Assembly: GCA_029263075.1 (NCBI GenBank)
Contig: JAJCYE010000085.1
Span: 1 to 49,755 of the forward strand
Source of the DNA: Actinomycetes bacterium
GTDB lineage: Bacteria; Actinomycetota; CADDZG01; JAHWKV01
Length of the DNA: 49,755 bases
Reading direction: 5' to 3'
In this document: in pieces, positions 37,111 to 46,433 of the stretch
Numbering within the stretch: the stretch's first letter is position 1
Layout: every line of letters starts with the position of its first letter
The notes under the pieces: generated by a model
What the model was told of the DNA's origin: nothing
Database searches by the model: none
Seen by the model: only the letters and a program-made list of their open reading frames with translations
Translations under genes and position numbers: made by a program

Positions 37111-38973
37111 ATGCCCGACAAGGTCGATCCCGAATTCGCCGCGCTCTTGGAGCACATCCGATCCAGCCGGGGTTTCGACTTCGGTGATTACAAGCCCAGC
37201 AGCCTGACTAGGCGGATAGACAAAAGGATGCAGGCGCTGGAGATCGACGGCTACGCCCAGTACCTGGACCGGCTTCAGGCAAACCCCTCGGAGTACGAGG
37301 AACTGTTCAACTTCATCCTCATCAATGTCACCGGCTTCTTCCGGGACCCCGAGATCTGGGACCACATGAGACATGAGGTTGTCCCCCGGGTCCTACAAAC
37401 GAAGGGACCGGCCGATCCGGTACGGGTCTGGTGTGCCGGATGTGCTTCCGGGGAGGAGGCCTACACCCTGGTCATGGTCCTTGCCGAGTTGATGGGCAGG
37501 GAGGTCGTGTCCAATCAGGTAAAGGTCTACGCAACCGACGTCGACCTGGGGGCGCTGGCGCTTGCCCGCCAGGGCAGCTACTCCGCCAAGCAAGTTGCGG
37601 CGGTTCCACAGAATTTGCTAGATGAGTACTTTGAACGAATCGGCGACCACTTCGTCTTCGACAGACACCTGCGCCGTTCGGTGATTTTTGGGCGCCACGA
37701 TCTTCTCCAAGACGCGCCGATCTCCCACGTGGACATCCTCAGTTGCCGCAACACACTGATGTACTTCAACAGCGAAGCGCAGGTTCGCATCATGAGCCGC
37801 TTCTACTTCGGACTGAACGACGACGGTGTCCTGCTTCTGGGCAAAGCCGAAATGATGTCTGGCTACGGTCGCGCCTTCGTTCCGGTTGACCTGAAACGCC
37901 GAATCTTCGCCCGTGGCCCCAAGAAGGAGGCCCGCGACCGCCTGATGCTGCTGGCCCAAGCCGGCGACCACGACGCCTTGGGGCGGCTAACCAACCACGT
38001 TCGCGCCAGGGAAATGGTCTTCGAGGGAGCTTCGGTGGCCCAGGTAATGGTCGACAACACCGGGCTGCTGGTCCTGGCCAACGCCCGGGCGCGCGAGATC
38101 TTCGGCCTCCAGCCCGACGACGTCGGCCGGACGTTCCAGGACCTGGAGCTGAACTGGCGGCCGGCACAACTGCAGCCTCTTATAGAACGCGCACAGTCGG
38201 AACAGAAGAGGGTCTCGCTTCGAGGCGTGGAGTGGCAGGCCCTCGGCAACCACATGTATCTCGACATCGACGTCGTCCCTCTCCACGACAACGGGCGCCG
38301 GGTGCTTGGAGTCGGGATCCACTTCTTCGACGTCAGCCGGGAACGAGGTTTGCGGGACGAACTCCAACAGTCCAACCAGGAACTGGAGACCGCGATCGAG
38401 GAGTTGCACTCCACCAACGAGGAGATGGAGACCACCAACGAGGAGCTCCAGTCGACCAACGAGGAGTTGGAGACCACCAACGAGGAGCTTCAGTCGACCA
38501 ACGAAGAGTTGGAGACCATGAACGAAGAACTCCAGTCCACAAACGAGGAGTTGGGCTCGACCAACGACGAACTTCGCAGCCGGACCACCGAGCTGAACCG
38601 CCTGAACCGCTTTTTTGAGACGATGATGGCGAGCGTTCGGATCTCGGTCATCGTCGTTGATTCGGGGCTCACCGTTCAGTTGTGGAACCGGCACAGCCAG
38701 GAACTTTGGGGCATCACCTCGGAGGAGGCGTTGAACAACGCGTTCCTCGGGCTCGACATCGGACTACCTGTCGAAAAGCTGGCGGCGGCGTTGACCGCGG
38801 CCCTGCGCGGGCAGCCGGAATCCAGCGACCTGGAGGTCGATGCAGTCGATCGAAAGGGCCACGCAATGACCTGCCGGGTGACCCTTGTACCCCTAAGACA
38901 TGGTCACGAGGAACCGAGCGGCGTGATCCTCATGACAGAGCCGGCGTCTCCGGCGAACCCCGGGTCGGGCTAG
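37111..38973 (+). CDS. cheR: CheR-type methyltransferase with coiled coil and PAS domains
   Basis: GFDFGDYKPSSLTRRIDKRM, FFRDPEIWD, WCAGCASGEEAYTLVM, ILSCRNTLMYF; heptad coiled coil; PAS domains. Confidence 0.92.
   Translation: MPDKVDPEFAALLEHIRSSRGFDFGDYKPSSLTRRIDKRMQALEIDGYAQYLDRLQANPSEYEELFNFILINVTGFFRDPEIWDHMRHEVVPRVLQTKGPADPVRVWCAGCASGEEAYTLVMVLAELMGREVVSNQVKVYATDVDLGALALARQGSYSAKQVAAVPQNLLDEYFERIGDHFVFDRHLRRSVIFGRHDLLQDAPISHVDILSCRNTLMYFNSEAQVRIMSRFYFGLNDDGVLLLGKAEMMSGYGRAFVPVDLKRRIFARGPKKEARDRLMLLAQAGDHDALGRLTNHVRAREMVFEGASVAQVMVDNTGLLVLANARAREIFGLQPDDVGRTFQDLELNWRPAQLQPLIERAQSEQKRVSLRGVEWQALGNHMYLDIDVVPLHDNGRRVLGVGIHFFDVSRERGLRDELQQSNQELETAIEELHSTNEEMETTNEELQSTNEELETTNEELQSTNEELETMNEELQSTNEELGSTNDELRSRTTELNRLNRFFETMMASVRISVIVVDSGLTVQLWNRHSQELWGITSEEALNNAFLGLDIGLPVEKLAAALTAALRGQPESSDLEVDAVDRKGHAMTCRVTLVPLRHGHEEPSGVILMTEPASPANPGSG
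38388..38574 (+). repeat. In-gene tandem repeat (42-bp unit encoding TNEELQSTNEELET heptads)
   Basis: Repeated ACCAACGAGGAG(C/T)T(C/T)CAGTCGACCAACGA(G/A)GAGTTGGAGACC units. Confidence 0.85.
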
Positions 38974-39008
38974 CCCCTAGAATGACGGAGCCGGCGTCTC
39001 CGGCGAAC
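38932..39008 (+). repeat. Direct repeat ATGAC(A/G)GAGCCGGCGTCTCCGGCGAAC, copies at 38932..38958 and 38982..39008
   Basis: 26/27 identical, 50-bp offset, spanning the cheR-PAS stop codon. Confidence 0.9.
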
Positions 39009-39271
39009 ACCTGAATTTCGCGAACAATCGGTGCCTAGCCGTCAATTTTGTCTTGACAATCAGCCACCCTTGGTGAATCCTAAGCACGCTCAGTAGCGGG
39101 GAAAAGAGGTTGTAATCCGGCGGGTCGGCGTTGAACCAAGCGACAATCCAATTAGCTGGAAATACATACGTTTGCCGGATCCACTGGATTCGGCCGGAGC
39201 ACTTCAAATAGCATGACGGCACCATTAAGTGACCAACACGTTCTTCAAGTTAAAAGAGGAGACAAATCTCA

Positions 39272-41047
39272 ATGTCGAGGAAATCAAGACTAGGACGCAG
39301 GTTCGGGGCGTTAATAACGCTCAGTGCCCTCGCCCTCATGCTGGCGCCTCCGGCGAGCGCTGCGGTTCCGTTCAAGGACGCGGCATTCAGCGGATACGCG
39401 ACAGGCACCTATCTCCACGTTGACGCACTGACCATCGGCACCACGCCCACGGTCAAGCTCGACGCCGGATTTGCCGGCGCAGCCGTCAACTCCAAGGGAC
39501 TCACCAGCGCAGTGGTCGACAAACTCGGCCGGACTGTCTCCCCCGTGGTTGCCGGCAAGAACAGCTACGCCGCCGGTTTCGGCCTCGAAGCCAGCCTTCT
39601 GGGCGGCGACCTGCTTGCCCAGCAGCAGGCAGCGGCAGCAGCCCCGCCGACCACCGACTTGATCAGCAAGCGGCTGTTGGGACCCATCACCCTGCCCGGC
39701 GTACTCTCAGCCGGCGTATTGGAGGGCCACGCACAGGCTCGGTATGACGCGAACACCTGCATCCTGGGCGCCGACATGAGCTACGGCCAGGGCGACGCAG
39801 CGGACGCAACGCTGCTCGGCGGACCCATCGCATCGCTGACCAGCGCTCTTTTGGGCACCGACCCGGGCAACCAGGACTCCGGCGCGGTTCGCACCTCAAC
39901 CCGTACCCGCCTAGTACCTCAAACCAACAAGGCCGGTGCCGTTATCGGCGACAAGCTCGCCCTGATGACCGAAGTCAAGCAGACCCTGGCTCCCATCGTT
40001 CTGTTCAAGGGAATCCCGGGCGCAGAGATCACCATCAACCTGCTCGGTGAGTGGACCATGCGCACCGTGGCAACCGGAATAGACGGCCAGGCGTACGTGC
40101 AGTACATGCCGGGCACCGCAGGCAACACCCCGGTTCTGTCGATCACCAACAGCCTTCCCGTGGTGGGCGAGGTCGTCGACACCCTGGTGCTGACCCTCAA
40201 CCAACTGCTCGGCGTCGATGACATCGTTACCGGCCTTCTGGGCGGCGACGGCGGCCTTCTGGGCCTCGGTCTGGTCGACCTGGAGCTGAACCCCGCTCCG
40301 GTCATCTCCGAGAGCGCAGACGGCACCAAGGCAACCGCTTCGGTGGACGTGGCCAAGGTCACGCTCCTACCCAGCGCTGAGGGCATCCTGGGCCAGTTGA
40401 CCAACTCGCTCATCCCCGGCCTGGAATTGGCAGACGTCCGCATCGGTCACATGGAAACCTCGGCCGAGGTGCCCGCGGGAGGTATCAGCTGCCCGGACAT
40501 CAACGTCAACAAGTCCGCCAACCCGGATCCGGTCAACGCCGGTAGCGACTTCGTCTACACCATCGACATCAACAACCCGTACGACTGCACCCTGACCGAC
40601 GTCAAGGTTGTCGACACCATCGAGACCTCCAGCGACAAGATCAAGTACACGATCAGGGGTCAGGAGCCGGCAGCAAGCTCGGTCTCCGCGGACAGTAAGG
40701 TGCTCACTTGGAACGATGTCGGCCCGATTGCCCCCAAGGCCAGTAAGCCGTTGAAGATAACGGTGGCCGTGGACAAGGACTCGGTCTCGGGCAACTTCAT
40801 CGACACCGCAGCAGTGAACGCAAACTGCGGTTTGGACACCGCCCAGGGAGGAGCCAAGATCAACCTGGCTCTGAACGGCGGGGTCAAGGTCCTGGTACCG
40901 AAGGTCCAGGCCCAGGTGCCGGCTCCGTTGCCCCGCACGGGTGCCAACAACGCCATGCTCGTGGGATCTGCAATGGGCCTCGGCCTGATCTCCTTGCTCT
41001 CGGCAGCCGGCTACCGCAGGCTTCGCCGGGCGGACGGCACGTCTTAA
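39272..41047 (+). CDS. Secreted LPXTG-type (LPRTG) cell-surface protein with DUF11-like domain
   Basis: Signal peptide MSRKSRLGRRFGALITLSALALMLAPPASA; C-terminal LPRTGANNAMLVGSAMGLGLISLLSAAGYRRLRR sorting signal; VNKSANPDPVNAGSDFVYTIDINN DUF11-like. Confidence 0.85.
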   Translation: MSRKSRLGRRFGALITLSALALMLAPPASAAVPFKDAAFSGYATGTYLHVDALTIGTTPTVKLDAGFAGAAVNSKGLTSAVVDKLGRTVSPVVAGKNSYAAGFGLEASLLGGDLLAQQQAAAAAPPTTDLISKRLLGPITLPGVLSAGVLEGHAQARYDANTCILGADMSYGQGDAADATLLGGPIASLTSALLGTDPGNQDSGAVRTSTRTRLVPQTNKAGAVIGDKLALMTEVKQTLAPIVLFKGIPGAEITINLLGEWTMRTVATGIDGQAYVQYMPGTAGNTPVLSITNSLPVVGEVVDTLVLTLNQLLGVDDIVTGLLGGDGGLLGLGLVDLELNPAPVISESADGTKATASVDVAKVTLLPSAEGILGQLTNSLIPGLELADVRIGHMETSAEVPAGGISCPDINVNKSANPDPVNAGSDFVYTIDINNPYDCTLTDVKVVDTIETSSDKIKYTIRGQEPAASSVSADSKVLTWNDVGPIAPKASKPLKITVAVDKDSVSGNFIDTAAVNANCGLDTAQGGAKINLALNGGVKVLVPKVQAQVPAPLPRTGANNAMLVGSAMGLGLISLLSAAGYRRLRRADGTS

Positions 41048-41068
41048 CGCCGAGTACATCGATCAAAT

Positions 41069-41103
41069 GAAATGGCTCGGTCCTCAACGGACCGAGCCAT
41101 TTC
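41069..41103. terminator. Hairpin GAAATGGCTCGGTCC-TCAAC-GGACCGAGCCATTTC
   Basis: 15-bp perfect stem 22 nt after the LPRTG gene stop; no long U tract beyond the stem. Confidence 0.8.
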
Positions 41104-41203
41104 AGCAACACCCGATAGAATTGTTCCCCTTCTTCCCCGGAACCGGCGTCAGTCTTTGCTCAAGCAAACCCGGGGATTACGGCCTCGAGGTGAAAGTTTG
41201 GTA

Positions 41204-41821
41204 ATGACAGTTAAGGGCCGGCGGTTCTTGGCCATGGGTTTGATGTCGCTGGCGGTTGCCACCGCCATCGGCGCAGCCGGCTTTGTCGCGTACCCCTTCT
41301 ACACCGACTGGAAAGCGGGAAACACCCAGGAGGACCTCAGGGCCGCATTCGCAAGCTCCGATATCAAGGATGCGTACGGCGAGGGACGCGTCCGCGACTC
41401 CCAACCTCTGACCCGGATCATGATCCCGGCAATGGGTACCGACACCATCGTGGTGGAGGGCACATCTGCCAAGGCGCTCAATACCGGGGCGGGGCACTAC
41501 CCCAACACTCCCCTGCCGGGCGAGCCGGGCAACGTGGCGATCGCCGGTCACCGGACCACCTACGGCAAGCCGTTCGCCAACCTGGAGATACTCAAAGAAG
41601 GCGACAAGGTGATTCTGGAGACCCCGTTCGCCAAACACACCTACGAGGTCATCTCCGGTTTCGGCGGGCACAAGAACCCCTGGGTGGTCGCCGCCAACGA
41701 CTGGACGGTGGCGGAACAGGCTCCCGAATCCATGCTTACCCTGACCACCTGCCACCCGAAAGGTAGCGACCGTCAACGTTTGGTCGCCCGGGCCAAACTG
41801 ATCAAGACGGAGGCACTCTAG
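41204..41821 (+). CDS. Sortase (class E-like)
   Basis: N-terminal TM; VAIAGHRTTYGKPFANLEIL; TLTTCHPKGSDRQRLVARAKL catalytic Cys/Arg motif. Confidence 0.9.
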   Translation: MTVKGRRFLAMGLMSLAVATAIGAAGFVAYPFYTDWKAGNTQEDLRAAFASSDIKDAYGEGRVRDSQPLTRIMIPAMGTDTIVVEGTSAKALNTGAGHYPNTPLPGEPGNVAIAGHRTTYGKPFANLEILKEGDKVILETPFAKHTYEVISGFGGHKNPWVVAANDWTVAEQAPESMLTLTTCHPKGSDRQRLVARAKLIKTEAL

Positions 41822-42955
41822 ATGAAGCGACGCCTGATGGCGGTAGCGACCGGCCTGATGCTGGCTGTGCTTTGGGTCGCGCCCGCCCACGCCTTCACCG
41901 CCCCGGTCTTCTTGGCTCCCTCCCCCTCCGCCTCCTCAACGGTCAACGGTGCAGTGGGTATCAAGGTAGAAGCCAAGCCGGACTCCCTCCCCATCCTGGG
42001 CATCGGCCTGGAGAAGGTCTTCATCGAAGTCACCGTCTCCGGACCCGGAGCGCCCGGGTCGCTGGGCAAGCGGGAAGGTTCGCCCTACTCCGCAACCTGG
42101 ACCGTAGACCCCGACTACAACGGCACCTACGAGATCAAGGCCATCGCAACCTCGTCCAACTCCAACGCTGACCCCAGGGCAGCGACCATTTCCGGAGTGA
42201 AGGTGAACAACCCTCCGGCAACGCCAACTGGAGTGAAGGCGACCATCGTGGATGGCGTCCCTTCAATCAGTTGGAACGCCAACCCGGAGAAGGACATCAC
42301 CGGCTACAAGGTGCTGCGATCGGTCGATGGAGGCCAGCCCTCGATGATCTATGGGGGCACGGCCACCACGGCCAAGGACACCAACGCTCCCCACTCCTCA
42401 GCGCTGACCTACCGGGTGGTAGCCAGCCGCAAGGGCGCGACCTCCGGATCCGTGCTGGAAGGCAGCACTTCGCCGGCCACTTCGTCCCTAACCGTTGCAC
42501 CCCCACCTGAGCCGGTCGCTCCCGCGGATCCTGGGGCCGTCGACCCCAACAACCCGACCGTTCCCGGAACCAACATCGTCACCGGCAAGGAGACGCCCAA
42601 GGCGCCCGCCCCGGTCACCAACAGCAACTTCGGGAAGGCCGTTGCGCCAATAGTCAAGGCCGGGCCCGCCGGTACCGCTTTCGACGAGACCCTCCCCTAC
42701 AGCGGCGTACCGCCAGAGCAGTTCGAGTCGGCCTCCGGGAGCGACCCCGAACCCTTCGATTCTTCCCTGGCCGGCGAAGGCGACGGAGTAACCGTGACCA
42801 ACCCACTCAAGTTCATTTTGGGCGGAACGGTCCTCATGGTCGCGGCGTTCTTCATGTGGCGCACCTCCCGCAAGCTACTGAAGGGCACCAGGCCCGAGGA
42901 TCAAAAACCACCGACCGCAGTGAACTTCCCAAACTTCCGGATAAACCGCGGCTAG
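41822..42955 (+). CDS. Secreted FN3-domain protein with C-terminal TM
   Basis: Signal peptide; PPATPTGVKATIVDGVPSISWNANPEKDITGYKVLRSVDGG (FN3); LPYSGV motif; TM near C-terminus. Start codon abuts sortase stop (TAGATG). Confidence 0.8.
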   Translation: MKRRLMAVATGLMLAVLWVAPAHAFTAPVFLAPSPSASSTVNGAVGIKVEAKPDSLPILGIGLEKVFIEVTVSGPGAPGSLGKREGSPYSATWTVDPDYNGTYEIKAIATSSNSNADPRAATISGVKVNNPPATPTGVKATIVDGVPSISWNANPEKDITGYKVLRSVDGGQPSMIYGGTATTAKDTNAPHSSALTYRVVASRKGATSGSVLEGSTSPATSSLTVAPPPEPVAPADPGAVDPNNPTVPGTNIVTGKETPKAPAPVTNSNFGKAVAPIVKAGPAGTAFDETLPYSGVPPEQFESASGSDPEPFDSSLAGEGDGVTVTNPLKFILGGTVLMVAAFFMWRTSRKLLKGTRPEDQKPPTAVNFPNFRINRG

Positions 42956-43042
42956 CCGGAGCCCGGCCCAATCTCGAGGTCCCATCAAAAATCGTTGGCT
43001 TGTGGGGAATTTCTAAAATGTCGCGAACGTTAGACTGAGCAC

Positions 43043-44086
43043 ATGCCCACCTCAAAGTCTACGGAAGCTGCAGAACGGTCCCCCGGGGTCAAAGATGTCT
43101 TCGGGCGACCGTTGCGCGACCTCAGGATCTCCGTCGCCGACAGGTGCAACTTTCGCTGCATCTACTGCATGCCCAAGGAGATTTTCGGCAGCGACTACCA
43201 GTTCCTCGACCGCAAGGAGTTGTTGACCTTCGAGGAGATCGAGCGCTTGGTGAAGGTTTTTGTCGGCCACGGGGTCGAGAAAATCCGTCTGACCGGCGGT
43301 GAGCCACTGGTCCGCCGCAACCTGGAAAACCTGATCGAGATGCTCGCCGCCATTCCCGGCCTGGACCTAACGCTCACCACCAACGGCTCGATGCTGGCCC
43401 GCAAAGCGGAATCCCTAAAGGCGGCTGGCCTCAACCGGGTCACGGTAAGTCTGGATTCGCTGGACAACGAGATATTTAAAGCCATGAACGATGTCGGCTT
43501 CCCGGTCGAAAAAGTGCTGGCCGGTATCGACGAAGCCGCACGCGTCGGGCTAAACCCGATCAAGGTCAACATGGTTGTCAAGCGAGGCGTCAACGAGCAG
43601 AGCATCCTTCCGATGGCCCGATACTTCCGCGAAGCAGGCCACATCCTGCGATTCATTGAGTACATGGATGTGGGCCACAGCAACGGCTGGAAGCTGGATG
43701 AAGTCGTGCCGGCGAGTGAAATCGTAGAGATCATCAGCGCCGATATGCCGCTTGAGCAAATTCCCCCGAACTACCCGGGCGAAGTGGCCAACCGATGGAG
43801 GTACCAGGGCGACGAAAACGAGGTAGGAGTTATCGCCTCGGTGACCAAGCCATTCTGCGGAGGCTGCACCAGGGCCCGGATTTCGGCCGAAGGCAAGCTC
43901 TACACCTGCCTGTTCGCGGTCGCCGGTCAGGACCTGCGCCAACTCATGCGGGACGGCATCTCCGATAGCGACCTGTCCGACGCGGTCGGACTTACCTGGG
44001 CGGCCCGCAAAGACCGTTATTCGGAGATCCGCTCTTCGCTTACCGAGGGCCTGCCCAAAGTGGAGATGTCGTACATCGGAGGCTGA
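43043..44086 (+). CDS. moaA: GTP 3',8-cyclase (MoaA)
   Basis: [17 protein letters not shown] radical SAM motif, [46 protein letters not shown]-terminal GG. Confidence 0.96.
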   Translation: MPTSKSTEAAERSPGVKDVFGRPLRDLRISVADRCNFRCIYCMPKEIFGSDYQFLDRKELLTFEEIERLVKVFVGHGVEKIRLTGGEPLVRRNLENLIEMLAAIPGLDLTLTTNGSMLARKAESLKAAGLNRVTVSLDSLDNEIFKAMNDVGFPVEKVLAGIDEAARVGLNPIKVNMVVKRGVNEQSILPMARYFREAGHILRFIEYMDVGHSNGWKLDEVVPASEIVEIISADMPLEQIPPNYPGEVANRWRYQGDENEVGVIASVTKPFCGGCTRARISAEGKLYTCLFAVAGQDLRQLMRDGISDSDLSDAVGLTWAARKDRYSEIRSSLTEGLPKVEMSYIGG

Positions 44087-44142
44087 CCCCTCCCCTGGGT
44101 TTTTATCCCGCGCCGGTGTCGCTCAAGTCGTATGGTGGGTCC

Positions 44143-44478
44143 ATGTCCGCCCGAACTCCCTCCATGATCCAAGCCTACGTAGCCAACAGCCTTGCGCAGG
44201 CACACCTGATAAAGGGTTTCCTCGACGCCGAAGGCATCTTTGCCGTTGTACGGGGCGAACACCTGGTGGGTCTCGCGGGCGAAATTCCCATAACAATGGA
44301 TACCCTCCCCTCAATATGGGTCGGCCCGGAGGACCGGGAACGGTCCCGGCGCCTGATCGACGAGGCCCTGCGCCACCCACAGGTGCAGGACGACTGGACG
44401 TGTGCCGGGTGTGGCGAGTCGGTTGAGGGCCAGTTCACCGAGTGCTGGAGTTGCGGCGCAAACAAGGTCGGCGATTGA
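44143..44478 (+). CDS. DUF2007-like signal-transducing protein with C-terminal zinc ribbon
   Basis: AYVANSLAQAHLIKGFLDAEGIFAVVRGEHL; WTCAGCGESVEGQFTECWSCG. Confidence 0.8.
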   Translation: MSARTPSMIQAYVANSLAQAHLIKGFLDAEGIFAVVRGEHLVGLAGEIPITMDTLPSIWVGPEDRERSRRLIDEALRHPQVQDDWTCAGCGESVEGQFTECWSCGANKVGD

Positions 44479-44492
44479 ATCGATCACCACAC

Positions 44493-44524
44493 AAAAGAGG
44501 CGCCGCTGTTGCGGCGCCTCTTTT
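44493..44524. terminator. Rho-independent terminator, bidirectional
   Basis: AAAAGAGGCGCCGC-TGTT-GCGGCGCCTCTTTT followed by T, between convergent genes. Confidence 0.9.
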
Positions 44525-44545
44525 TGCTGCGGGACTACCCTGCTG

Positions 44546-46324
44546 CTACCGGGAGTAGCTCGGAACTCCAGCCCGGTAGGAGAGGTTCTGGTAGGTGTCG
44601 ACCCTGCCCTCCACGATCCGCTTCTCCGCCAGGGCGAATATCAGGATCCAGGCGACAAGCACGAACACGATTTCGGTGTAGGCCACGATCGACGGCCAAA
44701 CCGGACCATCGAATGCGAGCGTCTCCCTAAGCGTGATGTCGGTGATGACGGCGAATTTCTCAACCCGCTCGTCCAGTGCCGGGATAGCCGGGGCACCGAA
44801 CTTCGGATCGGCCGGCAGGTACACCGGGGCCGCCATTACCTCGTTGCCCCTCATCAGCGCAACGGAGGTCTTCCAGTCCCCCGACAGTGGGTGCCGGTTC
44901 TCAGAGACGAAATGTCCGGGCTCGCCTTCAGCAATCAGGCGAGACGAGACCACCGGGGCGCCGCCCTGGTTAGAGCCCACACCGAAGATCGTGTAGTTTT
45001 CGGCTGCGTCGGGCGGGTTCAGGGTGACGTCGATCTTGGCGGTGTCGCCCTGACGGTCGACCAGGCGAATTGTTGCCTCCACGTCGCCGGCCTGCCTGGG
45101 CAGGGGCACTGCGAGGACCACGATTACCGCCAGGACCGCCGCAGCAATGACACCCCTCGGGAAGACCGCTTTCTGCGGGTTCTCGGTCGGGTCGAACACA
45201 CGGCCCATACGAGCGCCGATCAGCGACCCTGCGAATGCCGCCACGAAGGACAGGGGAAGCGCCTTCGGCAACAGAGCCGGGGTGACTTCCATCCATCCGG
45301 ACAGAGGCATCCAGGCCAGCTCAGCAGCCAGGCCGATGGTGCCCAGAAGGGCGCCGGCGGTCAGAGCAAACTTGAGCCGGTTTTCAGGCTTCGCAATGAA
45401 CGCTGCCGCTTCGACACACAGCGCCGGAACCAGGTAGGTAGCGAAACCGACCACGGTGTGGTTCAGGGCACCGGAGACGATGAGGACCAGGAATCCACGG
45501 ACACCGAGGTAGAACAGGGTGGTCTTCAGTGCGCCCCAGGGTCCCAAAGCAATTCGTGCTGCCACCAGGACGAATCCGGCGGAGAGCATGACCAGGATCG
45601 GGTAGTAAGCCATCTGGAACTGCACCACCAGGAACTCGAACTCACCCTGGAAGATGGTGATGCCCATCAGACATGCACCGGCGGCCATGATGTGGATGAA
45701 GCGGCCTGTCTTGGTAGGAGTGCTGCCACGAGCGCCCTCGGCGATCATCATCCACACCGCGATGGTGGCGAAACCTCCGCCGCCCAGAAGCTGCAGGTGG
45801 GTGGGGCTCCAAAGGGTGACGTCGATCCCGTAGGCCCGGTGCCACAGTTCGTCGAACGGGAAGGAGGCGACTCCACCGAGTCCGAGGGAAAACAGCGCTA
45901 TTGCCGACCACGGGATGACCAAACTGCGGTACTTGATCCCGGTGTTAGCTTTGTCCAATGACGCGAACGTGGTTGCGATAACCGCGGCGTACATCAGTCC
46001 GCCCAAACCGAGCAGGATCATGGTGTGCGACGGGTTAAGCAGGAGTTCGTCACGCCCTAGGTCGACGTGCCAGGCAACGTCCCAGTAGAGCCCCATGGCG
46101 GCCACCAAAAGAACGAGTAGCCCACTTAAGGCACCCGCCATCGCCCAGCCGGGGTAACCGGTGGCGCGGTGGAGGCTGTTGGAGATCCTGCCGAAGAACT
46201 GCGGCAGGATGTTTTTCTTTTCGCTGCGGCCCATGGCAACTAGGACATAGACCACCGCCAAATAGAAGAGAAAGGGAGCGACTACATAGAACCAGTCATT
46301 CCATACCGCCATTCGTCCTGTCAT
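44546..46324 (-). CDS. Polytopic membrane protein with duplicated His-containing motif, unknown function
   Basis: 592 aa, many TM segments; WDVAWHVDLGRDELLLNPSHTMILLG and FDELWHRAYGIDVTLWSPTHLQLLGG. Confidence 0.75.
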   Translation of the reverse strand: MTGRMAVWNDWFYVVAPFLFYLAVVYVLVAMGRSEKKNILPQFFGRISNSLHRATGYPGWAMAGALSGLLVLLVAAMGLYWDVAWHVDLGRDELLLNPSHTMILLGLGGLMYAAVIATTFASLDKANTGIKYRSLVIPWSAIALFSLGLGGVASFPFDELWHRAYGIDVTLWSPTHLQLLGGGGFATIAVWMMIAEGARGSTPTKTGRFIHIMAAGACLMGITIFQGEFEFLVVQFQMAYYPILVMLSAGFVLVAARIALGPWGALKTTLFYLGVRGFLVLIVSGALNHTVVGFATYLVPALCVEAAAFIAKPENRLKFALTAGALLGTIGLAAELAWMPLSGWMEVTPALLPKALPLSFVAAFAGSLIGARMGRVFDPTENPQKAVFPRGVIAAAVLAVIVVLAVPLPRQAGDVEATIRLVDRQGDTAKIDVTLNPPDAAENYTIFGVGSNQGGAPVVSSRLIAEGEPGHFVSENRHPLSGDWKTSVALMRGNEVMAAPVYLPADPKFGAPAIPALDERVEKFAVITDITLRETLAFDGPVWPSIVAYTEIVFVLVAWILIFALAEKRIVEGRVDTYQNLSYRAGVPSYSR

Positions 46325-46433
46325 TCGACCCTCCCGTAAAGGCTATGCGATCCGATTTCGCATTAACACGTCCGAATGATACATTGTTCACTGTCACGTT
46401 GCAAACTGTCCCGTGAGGTATCCTGGAGGCACC

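Noticed and set aside
36756-38694. Long - strand ORFs opposite cheB/cheR-PAS
   Set aside because: Shadow ORFs; Ser/Val-rich mirror of the heptad repeats.
44402-45961. 519-aa + strand ORF
   Set aside because: Antisense to the polytopic membrane protein; composition (Gln/Arg/His rich, no domain) is typical of high-GC shadow ORFs.
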